Assembly (NCBI GenBank): GCA_020249505.1
Contig: JADCFN010000028.1
Location: 124,001 to 188,000, forward strand
Direction of reading: 5' to 3'
Length of the DNA stretch: 64,000 bases
From: Roseomonas sp.
Lineage (GTDB): Bacteria > Pseudomonadota > Alphaproteobacteria > Acetobacterales > Acetobacteraceae
Shown: positions 27,118 to 36,993 of the stretch, in pieces
Numbering within the stretch: the first letter of the stretch is position 1
How the letters are laid out: every line of letters starts with the position of its first letter
Made by a program: the position numbers and the translations under genes
The notes under the pieces: generated by a model
The model's database searches: none
What the model saw: only the letters and a program-made list of their open reading frames with translations
What the model was told of the DNA's origin: nothing

Positions 27118-28557
27118 TCAGACGGAGTAGTACATTTCAAACTCAACCGGGTGCGGGGTGTGTTCAAACTTGTACACATCCGTCCACTTGAGTTCGATAT
27201 AGCTTTCGATCTGATCCTTGGAGAAGACATCGCCAGCCAGCAGGAAGTCGTGATCCGCTTCCAGCGCCTGCAGCGCTTCACGCAAGGAACCGCACACGGT
27301 CGGAATGCCCTTCAGCTCTTCCGGCGGCAGGTCATACAGATCCTTATCCATCGGGTCGCCCGGATGGATCTTGTTCTTGATGCCATCAATGCCGGCCATC
27401 AGCATGGCAGCGAAGGCAAGGTAGGGGTTCGCACCCGGATCCGGGAAGCGCACTTCAACGCGCTTCGCCTTCGGGCTGGTCGCATAAGGAATGCGGCAGG
27501 AAGCCGAACGGTTGCGCGCGGAATAAGCGAGCAGCACCGGCGCTTCAAAACCCGGGATCAATCGCTTGTAGGAATTGGTCAGCGGGTTGGTGAAGGCATT
27601 CAGCGCCTTGGCGTGCTTGATGATGCCGCCAATGTAGTAAAGCGCCGTTTCGGACAGATCGGCATAACCAATGCCAGCGAAAACCGGCTTGCCGGACTTC
27701 CAAATGGACTGGTGCACATGCATGCCCGAACCATTGTCGCCATAGATAGGCTTCGGCATGAAGGTCGCGGTCTTGCCGTAGCTATGGGCGACATTGTGCA
27801 CGCAGTATTTGTAGATCTGCATGAAATCCGCCTGCTGCACCAGCGGGCCGAACTTCGTGCCGAGCTCATGCTGGGACTGCGCCACTTCATGGTGATGCTT
27901 TTCGATCGGCAGGCCCATCTCACCCATGGTGGAGAGCATCTCGGCACGCAGGTCCTGTTCGCTATCCACCGGCGGCACCGGGAAATAGCCACCCTTCACG
28001 ACCGGGCGGTGACCCATATTGCCTTCCGGGAAGTCCTTCATATTGGCGCCAGGGCCTTCAACGCTATCCAGCGAGAAATGGCCGAAATTGCCGCCCGTGC
28101 CGAACTTCACATTGTCGAACACGAAGAATTCCGCTTCCGGGCCGAAGAAGGCGGTATCGCCAATCCCGGTGGACTTCAGGAATTCTTCCGCCTTCTTCGC
28201 GGTGGAGCGCGGGTCGCGGTTATAGCGCTGGCCGGTGGAGGGCTCATAAATGTCGCAGAAAAGAATCATCTGCGGCTTGGCCGAGAAGGGATCCATCACC
28301 GCGGTGGTCGCATCCGGCATCAGGATCATGTCGGATTCATTGATGGCCTTCCAGCCTGCGATGGAGGAGCCATCGAACATGATCCCTTCTTCGAAGATTT
28401 CTGGCTCAATGGTGGAGACATGCTGGGCGGTGTGCTGCCACTTGCCTCGCGGATCCGTGAAACGGAAATCCACATATTCCACGCTATGTTCCTTGATCAT
28501 CTCCATAACCTTGGAGACGGCGTTGCCACCCGCGGCGGCTGCTGGCTTTTTGGCCAT
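27118..28557 (-). CDS. glnA: Glutamine synthetase type I
   Basis: The 479-residue enzyme makes glutamine from glutamate, ammonia and ATP. Recognised motifs are the [17 protein letters not shown] latch, metal ligands in [50 protein letters not shown], and the adenylylation-site loop [11 protein letters not shown] with its Tyr, so control by GlnE adenylyltransferase is likely. It follows glnB on the same strand after 200 bases, which hold no gene and no convincing sigma-54 site. NtrC and PII genes are in the same window. Confidence 0.98.
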   Translation of the reverse strand: MAKKPAAAAGGNAVSKVMEMIKEHSVEYVDFRFTDPRGKWQHTAQHVSTIEPEIFEEGIMFDGSSIAGWKAINESDMILMPDATTAVMDPFSAKPQMILFCDIYEPSTGQRYNRDPRSTAKKAEEFLKSTGIGDTAFFGPEAEFFVFDNVKFGTGGNFGHFSLDSVEGPGANMKDFPEGNMGHRPVVKGGYFPVPPVDSEQDLRAEMLSTMGEMGLPIEKHHHEVAQSQHELGTKFGPLVQQADFMQIYKYCVHNVAHSYGKTATFMPKPIYGDNGSGMHVHQSIWKSGKPVFAGIGYADLSETALYYIGGIIKHAKALNAFTNPLTNSYKRLIPGFEAPVLLAYSARNRSASCRIPYATSPKAKRVEVRFPDPGANPYLAFAAMLMAGIDGIKNKIHPGDPMDKDLYDLPPEELKGIPTVCGSLREALQALEADHDFLLAGDVFSKDQIESYIELKWTDVYKFEHTPHPVEFEMYYSV

Positions 28558-28757
28558 ACTTTGCGATCCTATTCCCTGCTAGCGAACCCCGAAAAAACTG
28601 CCCCAAGCCGCGACTTCGGTATCCCGCGGCCCAGTCCGGCACCAGGCAAGCACCCCAAGGGCACCTACCCAGCTTATTCAGGCGCGGCAGGGTCTATTCC
28701 CGCCGAACCTCGCCCCGCAACCCCCGCCGAGATGGGGTGGGGCGAAACTCAAACCCG

Positions 28758-29249
<492 letters not shown>

Positions 29250-29369
29250 TCATAAAGCCCAAAATGCTGGCAAGACTGGTGAGTGGCTTGCCCACCGCCG
29301 CGCGGCACCCCATAAGCGAGCAAGGGCTGGCGGCGTCCAGCATGGGTTCAAATCAGTCGGGCAGGTTAG

Positions 29370-30542
29370 ATGAAGCCGCAGAACGAAGTCCTTTCAGGCA
29401 TTGGTACAACCATCTTCACCGTCATGTCGGCGCTCGCCAATCAGCATGGTGCGGTGAATCTCGGCCAGGGTTTCCCTGATTATGATGGCCCGGCCGATGT
29501 GATCCATGCCGCCGCCGCCGCCCTGCTGGATGGCCGCAACCAATACCCGCCGATGAGTGGCGTGCCGGAACTTCGCCAGGCCGTCGCACATCATAACAAG
29601 CGCTTCTATGGCATTGAGGCCGACCCGAATGCCGAGGTGGTCGTGACCTCTGGCGCCACTGAGGCGATCACCGCCTGCCTGATGGCCGTGCTCAATCCCG
29701 GCGACGAATGCGTGCTGATTGAACCGCTGTATGACACCTATCTGCCGGTGGTGCGGCTTATTGGTGCCATCCCGAAGCTTGTGCGCCTCAGCCCACCGGA
29801 ATGGGCGCTGCCGCGCGCAGAATTGGCCGCGGCTTTCGGGCCGAAGACCAAGGCGCTGCTGATCAATACGCCGATGAACCCGACGGGAAAGGTCTTCACC
29901 GAAGAAGAACTCCGCTTCATCGCTGGCCTGCTGGAACAGCATGATTGCTACGCGATTTGCGATGAGGTGTATGAACACCTGACCTTCGATGGCGCCAAGC
30001 ATATCCCGCTAATGACACTACCCGGCATGCGGGAGCGCTGCATGCGTGTTGGCAGCGCAGGCAAGACCTTTTCCCTGACCGGCTGGAAGATTGGCTACAT
30101 CACAGCGGATCGCAGCATCGCGCCCAATGTGGCCAAGGCGCACCAGAACCTTACCTTCACCACGGCGCCCAATCTGCAACGCGGTGTGGCCGTGGGGCTG
30201 ATGAAGGATGATGCCTATTTCAACGGGCTTTCGACCCATTTGCAGGCGAAGCGCGACAAGCTTGGCGCGGGCCTCGCGCGGCTTGGCTTTGATGTGCTGC
30301 CGACCAAGGGTTCCTATTTCATCACCACGGATTTCCGCCCGCTTGGCTTCAATGGCGATGATGTCGCCTTCTGCCAGACGCTCACGGAAGAAGCGAAAGT
30401 CACCGCCATTCCGGTGACGGCATTTTATGCCAGCGAGGATGCGCCATCACATTACGCGCGCTTTGCCTTCTGTAAGGGCGACGCGGTGATTGATGAGGCG
30501 TTGGCGCGGATGGAGGCGTGGTTGGTGAAGCGGCGCGGCTGA
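29370..30542 (+). CDS. Aminotransferase class I/II (kynurenine or methionine aminotransferase-like)
   Basis: The 390-residue PLP enzyme shows VNLGQGFPDYDGPADVI, NQYPPMSGVPELRQAVA, VVVTSGATEAITACLMAVL, INTPMNPTGKVFTEEEL, CDEVYEHLTFDG and the lysine motif SAGKTFSLTGWKIGY, with the C-terminal Arg in HYARFAFCKGD. The NLGQGFPD start is typical of the YbdL/kynurenine aminotransferase branch, which uses methionine, glutamine or aromatic amino acids with 2-oxo acids. It is divergent from glnB. Confidence 0.9.
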   Translation: MKPQNEVLSGIGTTIFTVMSALANQHGAVNLGQGFPDYDGPADVIHAAAAALLDGRNQYPPMSGVPELRQAVAHHNKRFYGIEADPNAEVVVTSGATEAITACLMAVLNPGDECVLIEPLYDTYLPVVRLIGAIPKLVRLSPPEWALPRAELAAAFGPKTKALLINTPMNPTGKVFTEEELRFIAGLLEQHDCYAICDEVYEHLTFDGAKHIPLMTLPGMRERCMRVGSAGKTFSLTGWKIGYITADRSIAPNVAKAHQNLTFTTAPNLQRGVAVGLMKDDAYFNGLSTHLQAKRDKLGAGLARLGFDVLPTKGSYFITTDFRPLGFNGDDVAFCQTLTEEAKVTAIPVTAFYASEDAPSHYARFAFCKGDAVIDEALARMEAWLVKRRG

Positions 30543-30566
30543 TCGCTTCACATATTTCCTGCGATG

Positions 30567-31331
30567 TCAGGCTAGAAGAAAGCCACGCAATTCAACCAAA
30601 AAGCCCTCTGGATTTTCCGCGTGCAGCCAATGGCCGGCGCGGGGGATGCTGGCAAAGCTGATGCGCGGGAATAGCGCGCGAAATGCCGCGTGGTCTTCGG
30701 TGCGGATATAGGGCGAAAGCGCGCCGGCCATGGCCAGTGCCGGGCCTACAAACCGCGCGCCGGGTGGGGGCGCGAAATCCTCGATCTCCGGCATGGCGGC
30801 GGCGATTTCTGCAAGGCCGATGCGCCAGCTTGGCGGAGCGGTCTCGAAGCGCAGATTCTGCAACAGGAAACTGCGGATGGGCGCTTCCGGCACGGCAGTG
30901 CGCAAAGCCTGATCGGCTTCCTGCCGCGTGAGGCCGGCATGTAATGGCAACGCTTGCATCGCGGCGACCACGGCGCGGAGTGCTGGCGGATAGGGGCGCG
31001 GCGCGATATCGGCGATGATCAGGCGTTCCACCAATTCTGGCCGCGTGAGCGCCAGCATCATCGCGGCCTTGCCGCCCATGGAATGGCCCAGCACCAACGC
31101 GCGCTTGATGCCAAGTGCTGCCAGGGTTTCGGCGACATCCGCCGCTTGCGCGGCGTAGTCCATGGCTGGGGCATGGGGGGATGCACCGTGATTGCGCAAA
31201 TCCAGCGCCACCACGCGGTAATCGGTTGCAAGCACCTTCTGCACCGCGCCCCAATTGCGCGCCGAACCGAAAAGCCCATGCAGCAGGACCACGGGCGGCC
31301 CCTGCCCGGCTTCGATGACATTTAGCAGCAT
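30567..31331 (-). CDS. Alpha/beta hydrolase, YbfF-like esterase
   Basis: The 254-residue protein has the oxyanion-hole motif VVLLHGLFGSARNWG, the nucleophile elbow LVLGHSMGGKAAM and a C-terminal His in IPRAGHWLHAENPEGF, so the Ser-His-Asp triad is likely complete. The ALDLRNHGASPH segment is typical of the YbfF acyl-CoA thioesterase/esterase branch. Its ATG directly follows the stop of the EamA gene, so the two are one unit. Confidence 0.88.
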   Translation of the reverse strand: MLLNVIEAGQGPPVVLLHGLFGSARNWGAVQKVLATDYRVVALDLRNHGASPHAPAMDYAAQAADVAETLAALGIKRALVLGHSMGGKAAMMLALTRPELVERLIIADIAPRPYPPALRAVVAAMQALPLHAGLTRQEADQALRTAVPEAPIRSFLLQNLRFETAPPSWRIGLAEIAAAMPEIEDFAPPPGARFVGPALAMAGALSPYIRTEDHAAFRALFPRISFASIPRAGHWLHAENPEGFLVELRGFLLA

Positions 31332-32189
31332 CTATTCCGCCGCTGCCATGATGACCGAGCCCACAATCAAGCCGCCGCCCAGCATCATATCCCAGCCAAA
31401 GGGCTCACCCAGCCAAAGGGTGGAAACAAACACACCAAAGGCAGGGACCAATAGAAACGCGACGGACGCGACCGCGCCGGGCAAGCGCCGCCCGACCTCC
31501 ACCACGCACCAGGTGCCGATGGGTGCGACAATCAGCCCAATATAGAGCATGAAGGGCCAGGAAGCCGGGCCGATGCCGCCATTCGGTTCCAGCACCAATG
31601 CAAAGGGCAGAATGACCAGGGCGCCCGCGGTGAAGGCCCAGGGCAGCAAATCAAACATCGGGGATTTGGCAGGGAAGCGGCGCGTGACGATGATGGCGAT
31701 GCTCCACAGCAACGCGGCCAGGATCAGTATGGCATGGCCCATCACCTGATCCCGCGATGACCAATCCACCGCCCAAGGGCCAGCCAAAACCAGAATGCCG
31801 GCCAAGCCAAGCAGCGCCGCCAGCCAGCGCCTAGCGGAGACTTTCTCCCCCATCACCAGCATGGATAGCGGAATGAGCCAATAGGTCACGACTGCGGAAA
31901 TGATCGCGGTGCGGCCTGCTTCCACCATGGCCACCGCCGCATGGGCAAGGACGAAGAAACCGCCGAGTTGCAAGAGTCCGACGGCAAAAACAGTGGGCAG
32001 GTCTTCGCGCTTCGGCCGATGAAAACGCCGCAGCACAATAAGCAGAAGGGAAGCAACGAGGGTTGCGAGCGCCGCACGCCCAAACCCAAACCACATGGGG
32101 CTTGCATCCGCCAAAGCTGCCTTGGTGATGGGCCAAGCGCCACCAAAGAGAAAAATCGCGACCAACAAAAGATGCAGCGATGACTTCAT
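31332..32189 (-). CDS. EamA-family drug/metabolite transporter
   Basis: From ATG 32189 (MKSSLHLLLVAIFLFGGAWP) the protein has 285 residues with about ten membrane helices in two EamA repeats: the first includes WPITKAALADASPMWFGFGRAALATLVASLL and the second ILILAALLWSIAIIVTRRF to GSVIMAAAE. Such permeases export amino acids or other metabolites from the inner membrane. An in-frame TTG at 32210 could extend it by seven residues, but no ribosome site favours it. It is immediately followed by the hydrolase gene. Confidence 0.88.
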   Translation of the reverse strand: MKSSLHLLLVAIFLFGGAWPITKAALADASPMWFGFGRAALATLVASLLLIVLRRFHRPKREDLPTVFAVGLLQLGGFFVLAHAAVAMVEAGRTAIISAVVTYWLIPLSMLVMGEKVSARRWLAALLGLAGILVLAGPWAVDWSSRDQVMGHAILILAALLWSIAIIVTRRFPAKSPMFDLLPWAFTAGALVILPFALVLEPNGGIGPASWPFMLYIGLIVAPIGTWCVVEVGRRLPGAVASVAFLLVPAFGVFVSTLWLGEPFGWDMMLGGGLIVGSVIMAAAE

Positions 32190-32313
32190 CGCGTTATGGC
32201 AAGCCCCCAAGCGCTATTCCGAGAGAGATTTCGCCAAAGACGCGAATCCTTCCGCACCATTCAAGCCTATCTGCTACAAAATGGAAAATGGCAGTTTTTT
32301 GTCAGAGCCGCGC

Positions 32314-32499
32314 CTAACCATTTGTTGTCCAGCGCCTGGGGCCATGACCGGGCAGAAAACCTTGCCGCAACAGCAATATCAGCGCCGCGGCCAGGAACAG
32401 TACCCCTGCCCCAGCCATCAGCGCCCTGCCCGCCCCGCGCGGCTGACGCCACAACAGTAACGCGCAGCCCAGCGCGGCGAGGAGCAGCAGATAGAACAA
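32314..32499 (-). CDS. Small two-helix membrane protein downstream of the quinone oxidoreductase
   Basis: A 61-residue frame starts at TTG 32499 with AGG about seven bases upstream, and reads FYLLLLAALGCALLLWRQ, a basic loop PRGAGRALM, then AGVLFLAAALILLLRQG and a hydrophilic tail. Two short membrane segments with a positive loop are a plausible hairpin protein. It is in the same frame as, and only nine bases after, the TAG stop of the oxidoreductase gene, so it could also be a readthrough extension. I know no family for it. Confidence 0.4.
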   Translation of the reverse strand: MFYLLLLAALGCALLLWRQPRGAGRALMAGAGVLFLAAALILLLRQGFLPGHGPRRWTTNG

Positions 32500-32508
32500 A
32501 TGCCAGGC

Positions 32509-33513
32509 CTAATCCGCCACCTTCAGCATGATCTTGCCGATATGCGCGCTGCTTTCCATCAGCCGATGCGCCGCCGCCGCTTCGGCCAGCGGAAAGGTCT
32601 GGAAAACACGCGGCCCAGCCTTGCCGGCTTCCAGCATCGGCCAGACTTTGCTGGCGAGCGCTGCCGCGATTTCCCCCTTCTCCGCCGTGGTGCGGGGGCG
32701 CATGGTGCTGCCAGTGACGGTCAGGCGCTTGACCATGATCGGGCGCAGATCGGCTTCAGTCTTGAAGCCACCCAGGAAGGCGATAATCACCAAGCGCCCA
32801 TCACGCGCCAGGCTTTTCAGGTTGCGCGCGAAGTAATCGGCGCCGACCATATCCAGGATCACATCCACGCCCTTGCCTTCGGTCAGGCGCTTCACCTCCT
32901 CCGCGAAATCCTGGGTGCGGTGGTCAATCGCGGCATCGGCGCCCAATTCCAGACAGGCAGCACATTTCGTCGCATTCCCGGCGGTGGTGATCACGCGCGC
33001 GCCGAAGGCTTTGGCCAATTGAATGGCGGTGACGCCAATGCCGGAAGTGCCGCCATGGATCAGGACAGTCTCGCCAGCCGCAAGCCGCCCATGCCCAAAC
33101 AGATTGGCCCAGACAGTGAAATAGGTCTCAGGCAGGGCAGCGGCGTGCAGCGCATCATAGCCCTTGGGCCAGGGCAGGGTCTGCGCCTCAGGCGCCGCGC
33201 AATATTCAGCATAGGCGCCGCCATTGGTCAGCGCGCAGACAGGGTCTCCAATCCGATAACGCGTAACCGCCGCGCCCACCGCCACGACTTCGCCCGCGCA
33301 TTCCAGCCCGATAATGGTCGAGGCGCCAGGCGGTGGCGGGTAGCTGCCCTCACGCTGCGCCACATCCGGGCGATTGACGCCTGTCGCCATGACACGGATC
33401 AGCACCTCATCCGCCGCCGGTATCGGCAGGGCGGTTTGCGCCGGCACCAAGACCTCTGGCCCGCCGCCCTTGCCATGGTCAATGAAATTCATCGAAGCGG
33501 GCAGCTTGGTCAT
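32509..33513 (-). CDS. qor: NAD(P)H:quinone oxidoreductase, zinc-free MDR family (PIG3-like)
   Basis: The 334-residue protein has the MDR start [47 protein letters not shown] and the cofactor motif [23 protein letters not shown]. Zinc-binding Cys clusters are absent, as in quinone oxidoreductases and PIG3. [16 protein letters not shown] is typical of the PIG3-type branch. It reduces quinones or conjugated carbonyls with NADPH in the cytoplasm. A small membrane ORF follows nine bases after its stop. Confidence 0.9.
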   Translation of the reverse strand: MTKLPASMNFIDHGKGGGPEVLVPAQTALPIPAADEVLIRVMATGVNRPDVAQREGSYPPPPGASTIIGLECAGEVVAVGAAVTRYRIGDPVCALTNGGAYAEYCAAPEAQTLPWPKGYDALHAAALPETYFTVWANLFGHGRLAAGETVLIHGGTSGIGVTAIQLAKAFGARVITTAGNATKCAACLELGADAAIDHRTQDFAEEVKRLTEGKGVDVILDMVGADYFARNLKSLARDGRLVIIAFLGGFKTEADLRPIMVKRLTVTGSTMRPRTTAEKGEIAAALASKVWPMLEAGKAGPRVFQTFPLAEAAAAHRLMESSAHIGKIMLKVAD

Positions 33514-33545
33514 GGCGGTGGCCTTTCAGTGGCAATGCAAATGAA

Positions 33546-33572
33546 GCGGGCGGAGGCTGAACCCCCGCCCGC
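33546..33572 (-). terminator. Terminator-like hairpin after a Bug gene
   Basis: GCGGGCGG (33546-33553) and CCGCCCGC (33565-33572) form an 8-bp GC stem with an 11-base loop, seven bases after the stop of the Bug gene at 33579. On the minus strand only TTCATTTG follows, so the U-tract is weak. Confidence 0.5.
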
Positions 33573-33578
33573 ACAAGA

Positions 33579-34556
33579 TCAATTCGGCTTGATGCCGGCA
33601 GCGCGGATGATCGGCTCCCACTTCGCCATTTCGGCGGCCAGGAAGCGCGCTGCGCTTTCCGGCGTGCTGTTGGAGGTGACCTCCATGGTCATTTCGCCAA
33701 GCCTGTTCTTCACCGAATCCTGCGACAGAGCGCGGTTGAAGGCCGTGTTGATGGCCTGCACCGTCGCGGCTGGTGTGCCGGCGGGCACCAGCGCCATGTG
33801 CCACGTATAGGCCTCATACCCCGCAACGCCGCCTTCGATGAAGGTCGGCAGATCACGCGCATAGGGCATGCGTTCCTTGGTGCTGATCGCAAGTGCCCGC
33901 AATTCGCCGCGCTGCATGTAAGGCAGCGCCGCTGCCGCAACATCCAGCATGATGGGGATGCGCCCGGAAAGCACTTCCGGCATGGCCGCGGATGAACCAC
34001 GGAAGGGAATGTGATTGGCCTTGAGCCCGCCCGCCATGTGCAGGAACAGCTCACTCGCCAAATGCACCGCGCCGCCATTGCCGCTGGACGCGTAATCATA
34101 CTTGCCGGGGTTGTTGCGCAGCAGGGCAATCAGTTCCGGCAGGGTGCGCGCGGGCAGGTCCTTATTGACCAGCATGATCATCGGAATTTGCCCAATAAAG
34201 GTAGTCGGCGTGAAATCCGCGACCGGGTCAAAGGGCAGGCGCTCAAACATGGCGCGCAGGCAGGCATGGGCGATGGTGGTGTAGAGGATGGTCTGGCCAT
34301 CCTTTGGCGCCTTGCTGACCAGATCGGTCCCGATCACCACGCCCGAGCCGGTGCGGTTTTCCACCACCAGGCGCGCGGGCAGGAATTTGGACATTTCGTC
34401 CGCAAGCAAGCGGGCTGGAATATCCGTGGGGCCGCCGGCGGCGAAGGGCACAATCAGCCTTCCCGGGCCAGAGGGCCACGCTTGCGCCAGGGCCGGGCGG
34501 GCGAGAGGCGCCAGCGCGGCAGCGCCAGCGAAACCCAGAACATGACGACGTTGCAT
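33579..34556 (-). CDS. Bug-type tripartite tricarboxylate transporter substrate-binding protein
   Basis: The 325-residue protein has a twin-Arg-like signal (MQRRHVLGFAGAAALAPLAR, cut near ALAQA) and the Bug motifs GRLIVPFAAGGPTDIPARLLAD, VVENRTGSGVVIGTDLVSKA, PKDGQTILY and YASSGNGGAVHLA. GGAGAG precedes ATG 34556. It follows the CaiB-type CoA-transferase gene by 77 bases, so it may capture the acid that the CaiB and dehydrogenase pair activates and oxidises. No TctA/TctB genes are nearby. Confidence 0.92.
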   Translation of the reverse strand: MQRRHVLGFAGAAALAPLARPALAQAWPSGPGRLIVPFAAGGPTDIPARLLADEMSKFLPARLVVENRTGSGVVIGTDLVSKAPKDGQTILYTTIAHACLRAMFERLPFDPVADFTPTTFIGQIPMIMLVNKDLPARTLPELIALLRNNPGKYDYASSGNGGAVHLASELFLHMAGGLKANHIPFRGSSAAMPEVLSGRIPIMLDVAAAALPYMQRGELRALAISTKERMPYARDLPTFIEGGVAGYEAYTWHMALVPAGTPAATVQAINTAFNRALSQDSVKNRLGEMTMEVTSNSTPESAARFLAAEMAKWEPIIRAAGIKPN

Positions 34557-34633
34557 TGAAAATACTCTCCACTGACTTCAAACTGTCATAGAAATTGGCG
34601 CGCGGGGCGGCAGCTTCCAGCCCCCGGCGCAAA

Positions 34634-35761
34634 TCAGCCGCCGAATTCCGCCCGAATGGCCGCGGAATGCTCCCCAAGCCGCGGCACCGGACCCAGGCTG
34701 CGCGGCCCATCAGAAAGCTTTGCCGGCGGCGCGCCCACCTTGATCGGGCCCTTTTCCGTTTCCACCGTCACGCGCCTGAGCGCCGGATGGTCGCGCAAGC
34801 CGCCGCAATCATTGATGAAGCCAAAGGCAATATTGGCGCGGCGCAGCTTTGCCGCGCACTCCTCACGCGTCAGGGTCGCGAACATCTTGCCGATATGGCC
34901 ATCCACCATGGGACGATTGGCAACACGTTCATTATTGACGCGGAAGCCTTCACGCTCAGGCAGATCAGGCTCATCCAGGAAATGGGCGCAGAAGCCGGCC
35001 CATTCACGCTCATTCTGGATCGCGATAAGCACATCGGCGCCATCCTTGGTGGTAAAGGCGCCATAGGGGCAGATGGAAGGGTGCGCCATGCCAATGCGCG
35101 GCGGGTTCCGGCCAGTACCTTCGTACTGAAGCAATGGCACCGTCATCCAATCCGCCATGCCGTCAAACAAGGATACAGCAATGCCCTTGCCCTGGCCGGT
35201 GATGCCGCGATCAATCAGCGCTTCCAACACAGCCGCATAGGCATGCATGCCACACGCAATATCGCAGGCCGAAACACCAACACGCCCCGGCCCTTCGGCG
35301 CGGCCTGTCACATAAGCCAGCCCGGTTTCTGCCTGCACCAGAAGGTCATAGGCCTTCATGGCGGCGTATTCGCCATCCTCACCGTAGCCCGAAATATCCA
35401 CGGTGATCAGGCGCGGATGCCGCGCGCGCAATTCCGCCGAGCCAAAGCCAGCCCGCGACATGGCACCAGGGGCCAGATTCTGGATGAACACATCCGCCTT
35501 GGCGATCAGGTTTTCCAGTAGCGCCTTGTCATCCGGCTTCTTGATATCAAGGCAAAGGCTTTCCTTGCCGCGATTGAGCCAGATGAAATAGCTGGATTGC
35601 CCATTCGCCACCGCATCATAGGCGCGGGCGAAATCGCCTTCCTGTCTTTCGATCTTGATGACGCGCGCCCCGGCATCCGCAAGCCGAGACGCGCAATAGG
35701 GCGCTGCGACAGCCTGTTCCATCGAAACGACGAACAGGCCCTTCAAAGGCTGGGAGGCCAT
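34634..35761 (-). CDS. CaiB/BaiF family CoA-transferase
   Basis: The 375-residue protein has the class III CoA-transferase pattern: VVSMEQAVAAPYCASRLADAGARVIKIER, YFIWLNRGKESLCLDIK, FIQNLAPGAMSRAGFGSAEL, DISGYGEDGEYAAMKAYDLLVQAETG with the catalytic Asp in AYDLLVQ, and ISLFDGMADWM-like segment VSLFDGMADW. It moves CoA from a donor to a carboxylic acid. The TGATG overlap with the acyl-CoA dehydrogenase upstream shows that the two are coupled. Confidence 0.92.
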   Translation of the reverse strand: MASQPLKGLFVVSMEQAVAAPYCASRLADAGARVIKIERQEGDFARAYDAVANGQSSYFIWLNRGKESLCLDIKKPDDKALLENLIAKADVFIQNLAPGAMSRAGFGSAELRARHPRLITVDISGYGEDGEYAAMKAYDLLVQAETGLAYVTGRAEGPGRVGVSACDIACGMHAYAAVLEALIDRGITGQGKGIAVSLFDGMADWMTVPLLQYEGTGRNPPRIGMAHPSICPYGAFTTKDGADVLIAIQNEREWAGFCAHFLDEPDLPEREGFRVNNERVANRPMVDGHIGKMFATLTREECAAKLRRANIAFGFINDCGGLRDHPALRRVTVETEKGPIKVGAPPAKLSDGPRSLGPVPRLGEHSAAIRAEFGG

Positions 35762-36927
35762 CAGTAGGACCGCGGCATCCCGAGCACATGCTCGCCGATA
35801 TAACTTAACACCAGATTGGTGCTGATCGGCGCCACTTGATAAAGCCGTGCCTCGCGGAATTTACGCTCCACATCATATTCCTCGGCAAAGCCGAAGCCGC
35901 CATGGGTCTGCACGCAGGCTTCCGCCGCCGCCCAGGCCGCATCAGCGCCGAGCATCTTGCCCATATTGGCTTCCTCACCGCAGGGGAGCCCCGCTTCGAA
36001 TTTCTCCAAGCCCTTCTGGATCAGCGCTTCGGCAGCGCGCATCTGGGCATAGGCCTTGGCGATCGGGAATTGCACGCCTTGATTCTGTCCGATCGGGCGG
36101 CCGAACAGCACGCGCTGCTTGGAATAATCCACTGACTTGTTGATGAACCATTTGGCGTCACCAATGGTCTCAGCCGAAATCAGCAAGCGTTCGGCATTCA
36201 TGCCATCCAGGATATAGCGAAAGCCCTTGCCTTCCTGGCCGACCAAATTCTCCGCCGGGACTTCCATATTGTCGAAGAAGACCTCGCAGGAATTATGGTT
36301 CATCATGGTACGGATCGGGCGGATGGTCAGACCATTGCCGAGCGCCTTTTTCATGTCCACGATGAAGGTGGAAAGCCCATCGGTGCGCTTGGCCACTTGG
36401 TCGCGCGGCGTGGTGCGCGCCAGTAGCAGCATCAGATCGGAATGCTCCGCACGGCTGGTCCAGATCTTCTGGCCATTGACGATGTATTTGTCGCCCTGCT
36501 TTTGCGCGAAGGTGCGCAGGCTGGTGGTATCCGTGCCGCTGGTCGGTTCCGTCACGCCAAAGGCTTGCAGGCGCAATTCGCCGGTGGCGATTTTGGGCAG
36601 GTACTTCCGCTTCTGCTCTGGGCTGCCATGCTTCAGGATGGTGCCCATGATATACATCTGCGCGTGGCAGGCAGCCGCATTGCAGCCCGTGGCGTGGATT
36701 TCTTCCAGAATCGCCGCAGCCGCCGAAAGCGGCAGGCCAGACCCGCCATATTCTTCTGGAATCAGCGCAGCCAGCCAGCCGGCATCCGTCAGCGCCTTGA
36801 CGAATTCGTTTGGGTAGCCGCGGCGTGTATCAAGTTCACGCCAATATTCGCCAGGGAAACGGGCGCAGAGCTTGCGCACTTCCTCACGGATTTCGGCATG
36901 GGCTTCCTGGGAATGATGCATGTCCAT
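35761..36927 (-). CDS. Acyl-CoA dehydrogenase family protein
   Basis: The 388-residue flavoprotein has the family motifs ALIPEEYGGSGLPLSAAAAILEE, LQAFGVTEPTSGTDTTSLRTFA, NGQKIWTSRAEHSD and the C-terminal QTHGGFGFAEEYDVERKFREARLYQVAPISTNL. In medium-chain enzymes the catalytic Glu lies in the IYEGT motif; here that position reads QVAPIST, so Pro stands in place of Glu. The base must lie elsewhere, as in isovaleryl-CoA dehydrogenase, or the reaction differs. With the CaiB gene it forms a two-step unit: CoA activation then desaturation of an unknown acid. Confidence 0.9.
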   Translation of the reverse strand: MDMHHSQEAHAEIREEVRKLCARFPGEYWRELDTRRGYPNEFVKALTDAGWLAALIPEEYGGSGLPLSAAAAILEEIHATGCNAAACHAQMYIMGTILKHGSPEQKRKYLPKIATGELRLQAFGVTEPTSGTDTTSLRTFAQKQGDKYIVNGQKIWTSRAEHSDLMLLLARTTPRDQVAKRTDGLSTFIVDMKKALGNGLTIRPIRTMMNHNSCEVFFDNMEVPAENLVGQEGKGFRYILDGMNAERLLISAETIGDAKWFINKSVDYSKQRVLFGRPIGQNQGVQFPIAKAYAQMRAAEALIQKGLEKFEAGLPCGEEANMGKMLGADAAWAAAEACVQTHGGFGFAEEYDVERKFREARLYQVAPISTNLVLSYIGEHVLGMPRSY

Positions 36928-36993
36928 TGGTTTTGCTCCGGTTTGCGCCCGGATTAGGGCCGCCAGCGCGGGCTTGCAAGCCGGATGGGCGGT

